Positions 17,396 to 26,284 of a DNA stretch of 64,000 nucleotides are shown piece by piece. The DNA is from Bog-756 sp052326605 (GTDB taxonomy: Bacteria; Actinomycetota; Acidimicrobiia; Acidimicrobiales; RAAP-2): the NCBI GenBank assembly GCA_052326605.1, contig JBKQMB010000027.1, positions 13,143 through 77,142 of the forward strand, given 5' to 3'. The translations under genes were made by a program, and so were the position numbers. The notes beneath the pieces are model-generated. The model worked only from the letters and a program-made list of their open reading frames with translations. It was not told where the DNA came from and made no database searches. Each line of letters starts with the position of its first letter. Positions within the stretch are counted from its first letter, which is position 1.

Positions 17396-18796
17396 GTGAT
17401 CGATTCCCCGGTACTCGAACGGGTACTGTCCGAAGCCCTCCGGCACGGTGGTGAGTTCGCCGAGGTGTTCGCCGAGGACCGGTCGACCTCGTCCGCCCTG
17501 CTCGACGACGGACGGGTGGAGGAGCTCTCTTCGGGGCGGGAGCGGGGGGCCGGCATCCGGGTGGTTGCCGGGGAGACCACCGGCTTCGCCCACACTGCCG
17601 ACCTGACCGAGGACGGTCTCCTGCGGGCGGCCGAGGCTGCCTCCGCGGTGGCCAGGAGCGGCGGCGGTGGGACCCGCACGGTGGCCGTGGGCCCCCTGGG
17701 CGCCACCGCTCCGGGAGGGCAGGGGACCGGTGGCCGGCGAGCCCCGTCGTCGGGGTCGAAGGCGGACACGCTCGCCCTGCTGCAGCGCGCCGATGAGGCG
17801 GCACGGGGGTCCGGCGACGCCATCTCGCAGGTGCAGGCGGGGTGCGGGGCCTCGCGGCGCCAGGTGCTGATCGCCAACTCCGACGGCCTTCTCGCCCATG
17901 ACGAACAGGCGCGTACCCGGTTCTCCGTCTCGTGCGTGGCGGTGGGCGACACCGGGTTGCAGACGGGTTTCGAGACGGCGGCCCGCACGCTGGGATTCGA
18001 GCTGTTCGACGAGGTGTCGGTCGAGGAGCTCGCCCGCCTGGCGGCAAACCGCGCGCTGTCCAAGCTGTCGGCCCGCCCGGCCCCTTCGGGCGAGCTGCCC
18101 GTGGTGCTGGCCGGCGGCAGCGGTGGCATCCTCTTCCACGAGGCGTGCGGCCACGGTCTCGAGGCGGACCACATCGTGAAGGATGCGTCGGTCTACACCG
18201 GCATGGTGGGGCAGCAGGTGGCGAGCCCGTTGGTCACGCTGGTCGACGATGGGACGGTCGGCTCCGAGTGGGGGACCTTCGCCATCGACGACGAGGGGAG
18301 GCCGGCCCAACGGAACGTCCTCATCGACCAGGGCGTGCTCACCGACTACCTGTGGGACTATCTGCGGGCACGCAAGGAAGGGAGGGTGTCCTCGGGTAAC
18401 GGGAGACGACAGACCTACCAGCACCTGCCCATGGTGAGGATGACCAACACCTTCCTTCTGCCTGGCGAGGAGGATGCCGACGAGATCGTGGCCCAGACCC
18501 CCCGCGGGGTCTACGTGGCCAAGCTCGGGGGCGGCCAGGTGAACACCACGACCGGGGACTTCGTGTTCGGAACGACCGAGGCCTACCTCATCGAGGGCGG
18601 CAGGATCACCGAGCCGCTTCGGGACGCCAACCTGATCGGCAACGGCCCGGAGATCCTCAAGAGGGTCGATGCGGTGGCCACCGACTTCGCCATGACCCCG
18701 GGCACCTGCGGCAAGGACGGCCAGAGCGTCCCGGTGGGATGCGGGCAGGCCACCCTCCGGGTGACCGGCGTGACCATCGGGGGGACGGCGGAGTGA
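17396..18796 (+). CDS. tldD: Metalloprotease TldD
   Basis: This 466-residue protein carries the zinc motif HEACGH (H248, E249, H253) of TldD, the catalytic half of the TldD/TldE heterodimer. In E. coli this complex degrades unfolded peptides, matures microcin B17 and processes CcdA. Conserved C-terminal segments such as GGQVNTTTGDFVFG are present. A Gly/Ser-rich insertion occurs near residues 88-125. GTG at 17396 has GAGGAGG seven bases upstream. The stop overlaps a GTG that can start tldE (GTGA), so the pair is translationally coupled. Confidence 0.95.
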   Translation: MIDSPVLERVLSEALRHGGEFAEVFAEDRSTSSALLDDGRVEELSSGRERGAGIRVVAGETTGFAHTADLTEDGLLRAAEAASAVARSGGGGTRTVAVGPLGATAPGGQGTGGRRAPSSGSKADTLALLQRADEAARGSGDAISQVQAGCGASRRQVLIANSDGLLAHDEQARTRFSVSCVAVGDTGLQTGFETAARTLGFELFDEVSVEELARLAANRALSKLSARPAPSGELPVVLAGGSGGILFHEACGHGLEADHIVKDASVYTGMVGQQVASPLVTLVDDGTVGSEWGTFAIDDEGRPAQRNVLIDQGVLTDYLWDYLRARKEGRVSSGNGRRQTYQHLPMVRMTNTFLLPGEEDADEIVAQTPRGVYVAKLGGGQVNTTTGDFVFGTTEAYLIEGGRITEPLRDANLIGNGPEILKRVDAVATDFAMTPGTCGKDGQSVPVGCGQATLRVTGVTIGGTAE

Positions 18797-18798
18797 GC

Positions 18799-20193
18799 AT
18801 GACCATCGAGGAGAGCGGTGCCCGGGGCGAGGTGGGCCGGGTCCCTGACGACCTGCTGGTGTTGGCCGACCGGGTGGCCGGTTGGGCGAGGTCCGGCGAG
18901 GAGGTCGAGGTCTATGTGGCCCGCGGCCACGAGACGGAGGTCCGTGCCTACGACGGAGAAGTGGAATCACTGACGTCGGCCAGCTCGGCCGGCATCGGCA
19001 TCCGGGTGGTTGCCGACCACAGGCTGGGCTTCGCCTGGGCCGGGTCGCTCGACGAGTCCGTGCTGGGGGAGACCCTGGACGAGGCACGGGACAATGCCTC
19101 GTTCGCCACCCCCGACGAGCACGTCCGGCTGGCCGTTCCCGACGGGGTGGCCGCCGTGACAGTCGACCTGTGGGACGAGCGCCTCGCCGCGGTCCCCACC
19201 ACGGAGAAGGTCGCCCTCGCCCTGGCCCTCGAGGCCCAGGCCCGTGGAGCCGACCCCCGCATCCGACAGGTGAACGCGGCGGACTATGGCGACGGCTCGG
19301 TGGAAGTGGCGCTGGTCTCGACCACCGGCATCCGGGCCTCGAGCCGGAGGACGTCCGGGTACCTCTCGGTCGGTGTCATCGCCGGCGACGGCGGAGCCAG
19401 CCAGACCGGCGGCGGCTTCAGCGTCGGCCGCGGGTTCGACGGGCTCGACCCGGACAAGGCGACCGATGACGCGGTCACCCGCGCCGTGCGGCTGCTCGGG
19501 GCGACCAAAGGCCCCTCGGGGCGTTCGACCGTGGTGTTCGACCGACGGGTGGCGTCCACGCTGCTCTCGGTCGTCTCCTCGGCCCTGTCGGGGGAGGCGG
19601 TGGCCAAGGGCCGGTCGTTCTTCGCCGATCGGCTCGGTGAGCAGGTCGGCGACCCGGTCCTCACCCTGGTCGACGATCCCACCGATCCGAGGGCGTACGG
19701 CGCCGCCGCCTACGACGCCGAGGGCCTGGCCTGCCGGCGCAACGTGCTGATCGACGCCGGGGTGCTGCGGGGCTTCCTGTACGACACGGTGTCGGGATCG
19801 CGTGCCGGCACGGCATCGACCGGCTCTGCGGTGCGAGGAGGGTTCGCCGGCACCCCCGGACCGGGATGCCGTGCCCTCACACTGGCCCCGGGCCCGGAGG
19901 GCCACGACGAGGCCGGCGTGCTGGCCGCAGTGGGGGGAGGGCTGTTCGTGCAGTCGGTGACCGGGGTGCACTCCGGGGTGAACCCGGTCAGCGGCGACTT
20001 CTCCGTGGGCGCCGAGGGCCTGATCATCCGCGACGGTAGGTTGGCCGAACCGGTCCGGGAGATCACCGTGGCCTCGACCCTGCAGCGGATCCTGCAGTCA
20101 CTGGTTGCGGTCGGAGCCGACCTCGAGTGGCTACCCGGGATCGCCGCCGGCCAGACCCTCGCCGTGGGCGACATGCAGGTCAGCGGCGTCTGA
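18799..20193 (+). CDS. tldE: TldE/PmbA-type metalloprotease subunit
   Basis: This 464-residue protein is the TldE partner: it has the same fold as TldD but lacks HExxxH, consistent with the non-catalytic subunit. Conserved segments include SSAGIGIRVVADHRLGFAWA and GVHSGVNPVSGDFSVGAEG. ATG at 18799 with GGAG five bases upstream is chosen; GTG at 18793, overlapping the tldD stop, would add two residues. It lies directly after tldD and convergent with the pilO-like gene. No RiPP precursor gene is visible nearby, so a housekeeping peptidase role is likeliest. Confidence 0.95.
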   Translation: MTIEESGARGEVGRVPDDLLVLADRVAGWARSGEEVEVYVARGHETEVRAYDGEVESLTSASSAGIGIRVVADHRLGFAWAGSLDESVLGETLDEARDNASFATPDEHVRLAVPDGVAAVTVDLWDERLAAVPTTEKVALALALEAQARGADPRIRQVNAADYGDGSVEVALVSTTGIRASSRRTSGYLSVGVIAGDGGASQTGGGFSVGRGFDGLDPDKATDDAVTRAVRLLGATKGPSGRSTVVFDRRVASTLLSVVSSALSGEAVAKGRSFFADRLGEQVGDPVLTLVDDPTDPRAYGAAAYDAEGLACRRNVLIDAGVLRGFLYDTVSGSRAGTASTGSAVRGGFAGTPGPGCRALTLAPGPEGHDEAGVLAAVGGGLFVQSVTGVHSGVNPVSGDFSVGAEGLIIRDGRLAEPVREITVASTLQRILQSLVAVGADLEWLPGIAAGQTLAVGDMQVSGV

Positions 20194-20277
20194 GCCTGAC
20201 GGCCGGCAGCGGATGTCGAGGGCCCGGCGGTCGACCGGCGACGGCACCAGCGACCGGATCGGGTGGGCGCTCCGGTG

Positions 20278-21081
20278 CTACTTTGTCGCCGCGGTCGTGG
20301 CGCTCGCCGCCGCGGTCGCCTTGGTGCAGGCGTCCAGCGCATTCGGCGTCGAGGTGTAGTAGATCGACCCGGTGATGGCCACGCTGTAGGGACCCGCACT
20401 CGGCGAGGTCGGTGTCCCGCCCACCCACAGAGCAGGGGCACCGACCGAGCCGGACGCGGCGCTCGACGAGGCCGTCGAGCCTGCGGTGGACGCCGTCGCC
20501 GACGTGCCGTAGGCCAGTACGAACTTCTGGATCACGAACAGCCGCGGGAAGGTGTCCAGGCCGTTGATGAAGGACACCATCTGGCCGTAGTTGCCGGTGA
20601 CGGAGAGGGTGGTCGGCACGGCGGTCACATCCCCTGTCGTCGCCCCGCCCGCCGGTGTCCCGCCCGCCGGTGTCCCGACCGCCGGTGTCGCGGCTGCCGC
20701 CGTGCCTGCGGTGGTTGTGGCAGGAGCGAAACCACTGAACGCGACGAGGTTCACCCCAGAGGTGGAAGCCAGCCCGTTGAACTGGCTCTCGAATGTCGAC
20801 TCTTCGGCGGCGATGTCGGTCGGGCTCTGCACGGTGGGAATCTGCGTGGCGATCTTCTGCAGGTCGGCACATCTGCCCGAAAGCTGCTGCTTCTCCGACT
20901 TCAAGGCGTCCAGCTTGGCCTGCAGGGTCGCCTGCTGGGTCTGGAGCTGTGTCTGCTGGGTCTTGAGGCTCGACAGCTTCGAGTTCTGGGGTGAGACGAG
21001 GATCGCCCACAGCAGCACTGCCACCACCAGGCCTCCGGCCCCGATCAACAGGGGCATGCGGTACTCGCGGACGGTGTTCAT
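20278..21081 (-). CDS. pilO: PilO-like type IV pilus assembly protein
   Basis: This 267-residue protein has one N-terminal membrane segment (about 10-30), a coiled coil rich in Gln, Leu and Lys (about 33-75), and a ferredoxin-like periplasm-side domain. Between them lies a low-complexity Ala/Thr/Gly/Pro insert (about 125-155). This arrangement is that of PilO, which pairs with PilN to align the pilus motor. Its ATG overlaps the stop of the pilM-pilN fusion gene (ATGA), so it is the last gene of that unit. PilO sequences are weakly conserved; the call rests on architecture plus gene order. Confidence 0.8.
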   Translation of the reverse strand: MNTVREYRMPLLIGAGGLVVAVLLWAILVSPQNSKLSSLKTQQTQLQTQQATLQAKLDALKSEKQQLSGRCADLQKIATQIPTVQSPTDIAAEESTFESQFNGLASTSGVNLVAFSGFAPATTTAGTAAAATPAVGTPAGGTPAGGATTGDVTAVPTTLSVTGNYGQMVSFINGLDTFPRLFVIQKFVLAYGTSATASTAGSTASSSAASGSVGAPALWVGGTPTSPSAGPYSVAITGSIYYTSTPNALDACTKATAAASATTAATK

Positions 21082-22784
21082 TTCAGGCTCGCATTCTTGT
21101 CGAGGCTGGCATTCGGGGTCACCGAGATGGTGAAGGGGAACGAGATGGACCCGTCGGGGTTCGCCGTCGTCGCCCCTTGGACCGGGTTGGCGAAGTACTG
21201 CGACCCGGCGACGGCGTTGATCCACGCTTCGGAGATGGACAGGCTCGGACCGGGCCCGGTGACGCCCAGCCCGATGGTCCCGATGGCAGCAGACGTCGTG
21301 GAGCTGGATGCGCCTGATGTGCCGGCAGAGGGCGCGGCGGCACTCGGAGAGGCAGTGGATCCGGCAACCACGGCAGTGGCAGAGCCGTTGAACGACTGCA
21401 CCTGGGCGGCGGTGGGGGTGATCGAGATCAGGCTGTTCAGAGCCAGAGGCCAGTCGATCGCCGTGTCCAATACGCTTGCCCGGCGGGCGACGCCGGCGGT
21501 GTAGGCACTGTTGGCCGCCACCACCAGGTCGTACTTGGGCACCTGGGCGTTCAGGGCGGCGATGCTCGAGTTCAATGAGTCCACGTGGTTCTGTGCGTTG
21601 TGGACCTGCCAGAACTTGACTCCACCGAAGAGGAGGAGAAGTACCAGGACGGCAGCACAGCCGATAAGCGTTCGCTCCTGGATCCGCTTCATGCGGGCAC
21701 GGTTGGCGACTTCCGGGGGAAGCAGGTTGAACTGCTTGACGGCCTTGTCGGGCTCGGGGAGCGCCAGACCGATCGGTGTGGCAAGGACAGGTCCCACTTC
21801 GTGTGCCTGCTCTTCACTGAGGTCCAGTTTGGACGTGTCCAGTCTGTCCAGAGGGGAGACGGTGAGGATGGGGAGACGGATCTGGGCTTCGAGCATCGGA
21901 ACCAGGCCGTGAAGGTCGGTTCCACCCCCGGTCACCAGCACCCGCGACACGGGCAGCCGGCCGGGCAACGATGCGAAGTACTGGATCGAGTTCCGGATCT
22001 CGCCCACCAGCTCGACCATGCTCGGCTGAGCGGCACCTTCCGCTGCCTGCAGCTGGGCCACCTGTTCGCCGATGCGACGCTTCAGTGCCTCGGCATCGGT
22101 GATGGGGAGGTCCAACGCCGCGGACACTGCGGCGGTGGTGGCGTTCCCGCCTGAGCCGATGGTCCGCACGAACTGCGGTCGGCCCTGCTGATGGACGACG
22201 ACCACGGTCAACCCTGCCCCAATCGAAACGATTGCCTCCGGTCGGTCCGTTGCATCCTGGCCGCCGATTGCCCGAACCAGGGCGGAGGAGATCAGGTCGA
22301 CGCCCACGACGGTGAGGCCGGCGTGTTCGACTGCGTCGATGACGCCGTTGACCAGGTCGACATGAGCTGCTGCCACCAGGATCCGTCGCATCTTCTCGCC
22401 CTCGGGCGAGGTGTAGTCGGCCAGGATCTGTGACGAAAGAATGGTCTGGTCGGGCGGAAAGGGAATGACCTCTTCCGACTGGAAGCGCACAGCACTGTCG
22501 ACTTCGTTGTCGGGTACGAACGGAAGATCGATCTCACGGGTGATGGCTCGAAGACCGGCGATACCGACGATCACCGATGAACTGGAGAACTGCCCGTTCT
22601 TCCACAGCTTGGTGATTGCCTCGACGACGGAGGAGCTGTCGCGGATCTCACCGTCCACCAGCGAGCCTGGGGGCAGGCCGACCTGGCCGTAGGTGAGCAG
22701 GACCGGCCTGGACTTGCTGACGTCCAGCTCAGCGGCACGCACCGCGCTGGTGCCGATGTCGAGACCTACGGTCAGATGTGCCAT
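21078..22784 (-). CDS. pilM: PilM-PilN fusion protein
   Basis: This 568-residue protein joins two type IV pilus proteins. Residues 1-350 are PilM, an actin-like ATPase fold (VGLDIGTSAVRAAEL, IVSIGAGLTVVVV, VLVTGGGTDLHG). From about 350 follows a PilN-like part: a short cytoplasmic motif QFNLLPPEV, one membrane helix at about 374-394, a coiled coil, and a domain with an Ala/Ser/Thr-rich insert. QFNLLPPEV matches the PilN N-terminal motif that normally docks into PilM as a separate peptide. ATG at 22784 has TGGAG about nine bases upstream. It overlaps pilO by four bases. Confidence 0.9.
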   Translation of the reverse strand: MAHLTVGLDIGTSAVRAAELDVSKSRPVLLTYGQVGLPPGSLVDGEIRDSSSVVEAITKLWKNGQFSSSSVIVGIAGLRAITREIDLPFVPDNEVDSAVRFQSEEVIPFPPDQTILSSQILADYTSPEGEKMRRILVAAAHVDLVNGVIDAVEHAGLTVVGVDLISSALVRAIGGQDATDRPEAIVSIGAGLTVVVVHQQGRPQFVRTIGSGGNATTAAVSAALDLPITDAEALKRRIGEQVAQLQAAEGAAQPSMVELVGEIRNSIQYFASLPGRLPVSRVLVTGGGTDLHGLVPMLEAQIRLPILTVSPLDRLDTSKLDLSEEQAHEVGPVLATPIGLALPEPDKAVKQFNLLPPEVANRARMKRIQERTLIGCAAVLVLLLLFGGVKFWQVHNAQNHVDSLNSSIAALNAQVPKYDLVVAANSAYTAGVARRASVLDTAIDWPLALNSLISITPTAAQVQSFNGSATAVVAGSTASPSAAAPSAGTSGASSSTTSAAIGTIGLGVTGPGPSLSISEAWINAVAGSQYFANPVQGATTANPDGSISFPFTISVTPNASLDKNASLK

Positions 22785-23200
22785 GCGAACACTCCAGTGA
22801 CATTGCAACATCCGACAGCCGTGCACCGCGGAGGCGGATTCGTTCCTGAGCAGATGACCGAGTCCGGGCCTCCGTTGAAGCTCGACTGGCTCTTCGCCAC
22901 AGATCTCATGGTGACTCTCCGGTTCCGTGTTTGCATGCCGTCAGTGTCCCTGGTTCGACTGGTGCCGCCTGACACTGCACCAGTGTGTACGAAGATCTAT
23001 CGGACCGAACCTGTCATTCCTTGAGGTCCTCCCCGACAAGTATTCGGGGGAGACGAGGGACAGGCAACAAAGCCGTCGGGGTCGGACGCCGGCCGATGAT
23101 TCGGCACCGGGGCGCATCGCTCCCCTCATCGGGCAGGCTGCCGGGCCGTCAGCTTCTTCACGGCCCGGGTCATGCCGGCCCGGATCAGCGGATCAGCGGA
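22785..23200. other. Intergenic region between pilT and the pilMN-pilO unit
   Basis: No convincing gene is seen in these 416 bases. It should hold the promoter of pilMN-pilO. The open frames present are short or of unlikely composition, and no riboswitch fold was recognised. Confidence 0.45.
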
Positions 23201-23206
23201 TCAGCG
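23183..23206. repeat. Three tandem copies of GATCAGCG at the pilT 3' end
   Basis: The octamer GATCAGCG occurs three times without gaps. The pilT stop codon on the minus strand (23201-23203) lies in the third copy. Confidence 0.8.
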
Positions 23207-24322
23207 GAGGGTGGCAGCGAGGTGACCGGTCTGCAGGATTCCCTTGCGCTCGAGCATCACCTTGAGGTCATGGGGATTGGTTGCTGTGTTCATGGCTTCT
23301 TCCAGGGTGATGGACCCATGGGAGATCAGATCGACGAGCGACTGATCGAACGTCATCATCCCGTAGTACTCGCCGTCCGCAACGATGCCCTCGATGTCGG
23401 AGGTCTGGAGCGGATCGACGATCGACTGTTGGATTCTGCCGTTGACCACCAACAGTTCGAGAGCCGGCACCCGGTTCTTGCCGTCCGCCGTGGGAATGAG
23501 GCGCTGGCAGATGATGCCCTTGAGTGATCCGGCCAGGCTCACCCTGATCTGGGTTTGCTGGTGGGGGGGGAAGAAGTCCACGATGCGGTTGATCGTCTCG
23601 GTGGCGTTGAGGGTGTGGAGCGTCGAGAAGACGAGGTGACCGGTTTCCGCGGCCATGAGTGCAGCGGACACGGTCTCCACGTCGCGCATCTCGCCGACCA
23701 GGATCACGTCCGGGTCCTGCCGCAGCACCACACGCATGGCGGAGGAGAAGGATTCGGTGTCGAAGCCGACCTCGCGCTGGTCGATCGCGGCCAGGTCGTC
23801 GGTGTGGAGGTACTCCACTGGATCCTCGATGGTGACCACGTGACACGATCGGATGTGGTTGATGTGGTCGACCATGGCGGCCAGGGTGGTCGTCTTCCCC
23901 GAGCCGGTGGGCCCGGTCACCAGCACCAGGCCGCGCATCTCCTCGGCCAGGCGGTCGACCACTTGGGGCAGTCCGAGCTCTTCGACGGTGGCTGCACTGG
24001 GTCGGACCCGGCGCATGGCCAGGGCCACCGAGCCCCGCTGGTAGTACGCATTGACCCGGAAGCGGCCCGTGCCGGCCAGGCTGTAGGCGAAGTCGACCTC
24101 ATGGTGCTCGTGGAACGTGTTGATAACGTCCGGTAGCATGATCGACTCGGCGATCTGCTCGGTTTCGTCGGCGGTGAACGTCGGTTCGTCCTCGAGCGTC
24201 CGCAGTGCACCGGCCACTCGCATGCGCGGAGGCGCACCGGCCTTGATGTGCAGGTCCGAACCGTCGAGTTCGGCCAGTTGTACCAACAAACGATCGAGAT
24301 CCGCTTTGTCCACGACAGACAT
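23201..24322 (-). CDS. pilT: Type IV pilus retraction ATPase PilT (first copy)
   Basis: This 373-residue ATPase is a full-length PilT: N-terminal PAS-like part, Walker A VTGPTGSGKTTTL near 130, Asp box EDPVEYLH, Walker B DPDVILVGEMRD, and His box STLHT. PilT hexamers disassemble the pilus and drive retraction. ATG at 24322 begins the normal N-terminus (DKADLDRLLVQLAELDGSDLHIKAG). It is a stand-alone PilT, unlike the extended paralogue beside pilB. It lies between the fmdB gene and the pilMN-pilO unit on the same strand. Confidence 0.96.
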   Translation of the reverse strand: MSVVDKADLDRLLVQLAELDGSDLHIKAGAPPRMRVAGALRTLEDEPTFTADETEQIAESIMLPDVINTFHEHHEVDFAYSLAGTGRFRVNAYYQRGSVALAMRRVRPSAATVEELGLPQVVDRLAEEMRGLVLVTGPTGSGKTTTLAAMVDHINHIRSCHVVTIEDPVEYLHTDDLAAIDQREVGFDTESFSSAMRVVLRQDPDVILVGEMRDVETVSAALMAAETGHLVFSTLHTLNATETINRIVDFFPPHQQTQIRVSLAGSLKGIICQRLIPTADGKNRVPALELLVVNGRIQQSIVDPLQTSDIEGIVADGEYYGMMTFDQSLVDLISHGSITLEEAMNTATNPHDLKVMLERKGILQTGHLAATLR

Positions 24323-24446
24323 CCTACGGGGAGTGGTCGCGTTTTGGCGAGGAATAGTTTCCGGAGCCCACGGCAACCGAGGAGGTTCCCCCGCCAACCG
24401 CAAGCCCATACCGTGGCCGATCACTTAGTTGTCCCTCCGTGCGTGG

Positions 24447-24851
24447 CTACGGAGTAGGCGCCTTCTTCACTGTGCTCGGTGGACTCGCGTTGTTCGACTT
24501 CGACGTTGAAGGAGGCGTGGCTGACGGACCCGACGGTCCCTCCGGGGAAGACGACGAACCGTCGCCCGAAGGAGAGGGCGTGGAACTGCCCGTATCCGAG
24601 TCGGTCCCGCCCGATTCCCCGACCGATGGCGGCGAGGCGTCGGTTCCACCCGAGGGTACTTTGCTTGCGCCGCCGGTCCGGCTGTCCGTCTTGTAGAAGC
24701 CGCTGCCCTTGAAGACGATCCCCACATTGCCGAACACCTTTCGCACGGGTGCGCCGCAGGTGGGACAGGTGGTCAGCGGATCGTCGTGGAAGGACTGCAC
24801 GACATCGAAGTTCCGGTCGCAGTCATCGCAGTGGTATTCGTAGGTTGGCAA
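24447..24851 (-). CDS. FmdB-type zinc ribbon protein
   Basis: This 134-residue protein has an N-terminal zinc ribbon with two CxxC knuckles (CDDCD and CPTCG, about 8-35) followed by the FmdB motif VFGNVGIVFKGSGFYKTDSR. The remaining 65 residues are disordered and rich in Ser, Pro, Gly and Asp. FmdB was named as a putative regulator of formamidase genes; the general role of the family is unknown. The likely start is TTG at 24851 with GGAAGGA about 10 bases upstream. It lies upstream of pilT on the same strand and divergent from moaC. Confidence 0.88.
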   Translation of the reverse strand: MPTYEYHCDDCDRNFDVVQSFHDDPLTTCPTCGAPVRKVFGNVGIVFKGSGFYKTDSRTGGASKVPSGGTDASPPSVGESGGTDSDTGSSTPSPSGDGSSSSPEGPSGPSATPPSTSKSNNASPPSTVKKAPTP

Positions 24852-24940
24852 GCGAGGTGTTCCTTCCGGTCACTGTGCCGCGTCGATCTGGCAGTCTACT
24901 TGAGAGAGTGCCAATACCATCCTGGTGCTCCGGCGTCCCG

Positions 24941-24946
24941 TACACT
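24941..24946 (+). promoter_or_regulatory. Candidate -10 hexamer of the moaC unit (leaderless)
   Basis: TACACT lies seven bases before a GTG at 24954 that opens a seven-codon leader ORF leading into moaC. Confidence 0.5.
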
Positions 24947-24953
24947 GGGGACC

Positions 24954-24977
24954 GTGATCAACGGGAATGCCCTGTGA
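24954..24977 (+). CDS. Seven-codon leader ORF coupled to moaC
   Basis: GTG-ATC-AAC-GGG-AAT-GCC-CTG-TGA encodes VINGNAL. The stop overlaps the moaC start in a GTGA. Together with the -10 hexamer seven bases before it, this looks like a leaderless peptide that delivers ribosomes to moaC, which has no Shine-Dalgarno of its own. It may alternatively be a chance frame. Confidence 0.4.
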   Translation: MINGNAL

Positions 24978-25459
24978 GCGAACGTAGCCTGAGCCATCTC
25001 GACCCGTTCGGAGGCACCCGTATGGTTGATGTTTCGCCAAAGGAGGCCACCCACCGGAGGGCATTAGCCCGATGCAGGGTGGCCATGAAGCCGGAGACGA
25101 CGGCGAACGTGGCGAACAACGCCATCACTAAGGGCGACGTCCTGGCCGCCGCCCGGGTGGCGGGGATCCAGGCCGCCAAGCGAACGGCCGACCTGGTTCC
25201 GATGTGCCACCCGCTGCTGGTCGGGAGCGTGCACGTCGATTTCACCATCGGTGACGACTACGTCGAAGTGGAGGCAAAGGTCGAGACGGTGGATCGCACC
25301 GGGGTCGAGATGGAGGCGATGACCGCGTGCGCTATTGCTGCGTTGACCGTCTATGACATGTGCAAGACGGCCGACAGGACCATGAGCATCGGCCAACTCA
25401 TGCTGTGGGAGAAGGCCGGCGGGAGTTCGGGCGTGTGGAAGCGGGATCCTCTGGCCTGA
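24974..25459 (+). CDS. moaC: Cyclic pyranopterin monophosphate synthase MoaC
   Basis: This 161-residue enzyme converts the MoaA product 3',8-cyclo-GTP to cyclic pyranopterin monophosphate in molybdenum cofactor synthesis. Seen are RMVDVSPKEATHRRALA, the substrate-binding motif VPMCHPLL (about 75-82), and the GVEMEAMTACAIAALTVYDM segment ending in the catalytic Asp and Lys. Length and sequence are typical. GTG at 24974 is the natural start; it overlaps the stop of a tiny leader ORF. No other moa genes are in the window, so the pathway is dispersed. Confidence 0.95.
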   Translation: MSERSLSHLDPFGGTRMVDVSPKEATHRRALARCRVAMKPETTANVANNAITKGDVLAAARVAGIQAAKRTADLVPMCHPLLVGSVHVDFTIGDDYVEVEAKVETVDRTGVEMEAMTACAIAALTVYDMCKTADRTMSIGQLMLWEKAGGSSGVWKRDPLA

Positions 25460-25535
25460 ATGGTGCCGCCCGCGCCACTACGGTAGGCCGGTCGTTGCTC
25501 GCGTAGTGGCAGTGCGAAGCGGTGGGAGCAAAGGG

Positions 25536-25907
25536 CTATTTCGGGCGTCGGAATCGCTTTATCGGTCGAGCCGGCCTCGAAGGGAAGAGGTCGGGGGAGA
25601 TCGGGACGTCTGACGTGCTGCCCGGTGGATCGATCACTTCGCTGATGGCCGGAGGTGCGGCGCCGGTGGCGTCGCCACGGACGTCCGTGGCCGTCGGAGC
25701 GGATTCGCCGCCGGAATCGACGGAGAGTATGTCCTTGACCATCGCCGCGCTCTCGGCGAAGTCGGCAGCCACCTTCGCCGATGGCGCAGGTGGCGCAGGT
25801 GGCGGTGGCCCGGAACTTGGCGCCGGTGAACCGGCTTCCACCTTGTCTACGCGGCCGGCAGAGTCCTCGTCGAGGGCGTCAGCGTCGTGGGTGTGGTCTT
25901 CACTCAT
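25536..25907 (-). CDS. Hypothetical acidic, proline-rich protein
   Basis: This 123-residue open frame from ATG at 25907 encodes a protein rich in Ser, Pro, Ala and Asp with a His-Asp N-terminus (SEDHTHDADALDEDSAG), a possible short helix (KVAADFAESAAMVKDIL) and a basic tail (RPIKRFRRPK). No family is recognised, and it would be mostly disordered. Codon composition fits a coding frame, but there is only a weak ribosome site. It is convergent with moaC. It may be real or a chance open frame. Confidence 0.42.
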   Translation of the reverse strand: MSEDHTHDADALDEDSAGRVDKVEAGSPAPSSGPPPPAPPAPSAKVAADFAESAAMVKDILSVDSGGESAPTATDVRGDATGAAPPAISEVIDPPGSTSDVPISPDLFPSRPARPIKRFRRPK

Positions 25908-26284
25908 CGATCTCGGGGGAACGTCTCTCGCGAACCGGGTGAGTTGGCAGATGAGGCAGCGGGCCCGGGTATCCATTCCATGTGATCCGGGGGATCCACG
26001 GTCCTCTGTTGGGCACGTCGGTGCTGCCGCCAGATGGTACCGCCGTCCCGATGCCCGCGAGGCAGCAGTGCTTCCAGGGCATCGCCGACCGAATTCCCTG
26101 GTCGTGGAGATGACAGGGAGTCAAGGGGATGAGGCGCCTGGGCGACGAGGTGGCCCGGCTTGTCTGCCGGTCCGGATGCGACCAGGACCAGCCATGGATC
26201 GGGTGCACGTCATGTCGAACGCAGCGGCGACCCTCATCTGCATCACCGTACCTTTGCGCACCCATCGGCGCCGAGGGTCAGCGC
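25908..26284. other. Intergenic region of 377 bases
   Basis: Nothing convincing is seen here. Frames open on both strands have composition unlike the neighbouring genes. It may hold the promoter of the acidic hypothetical protein. Confidence 0.4.

Noticed and set aside
22785..23200. c-di-GMP or other riboswitch upstream of pilMN
   Set aside because: No GEMM-type conserved core (GGTCACGCACAGGGCAAACC-like) was seen on either strand, so no riboswitch is claimed.
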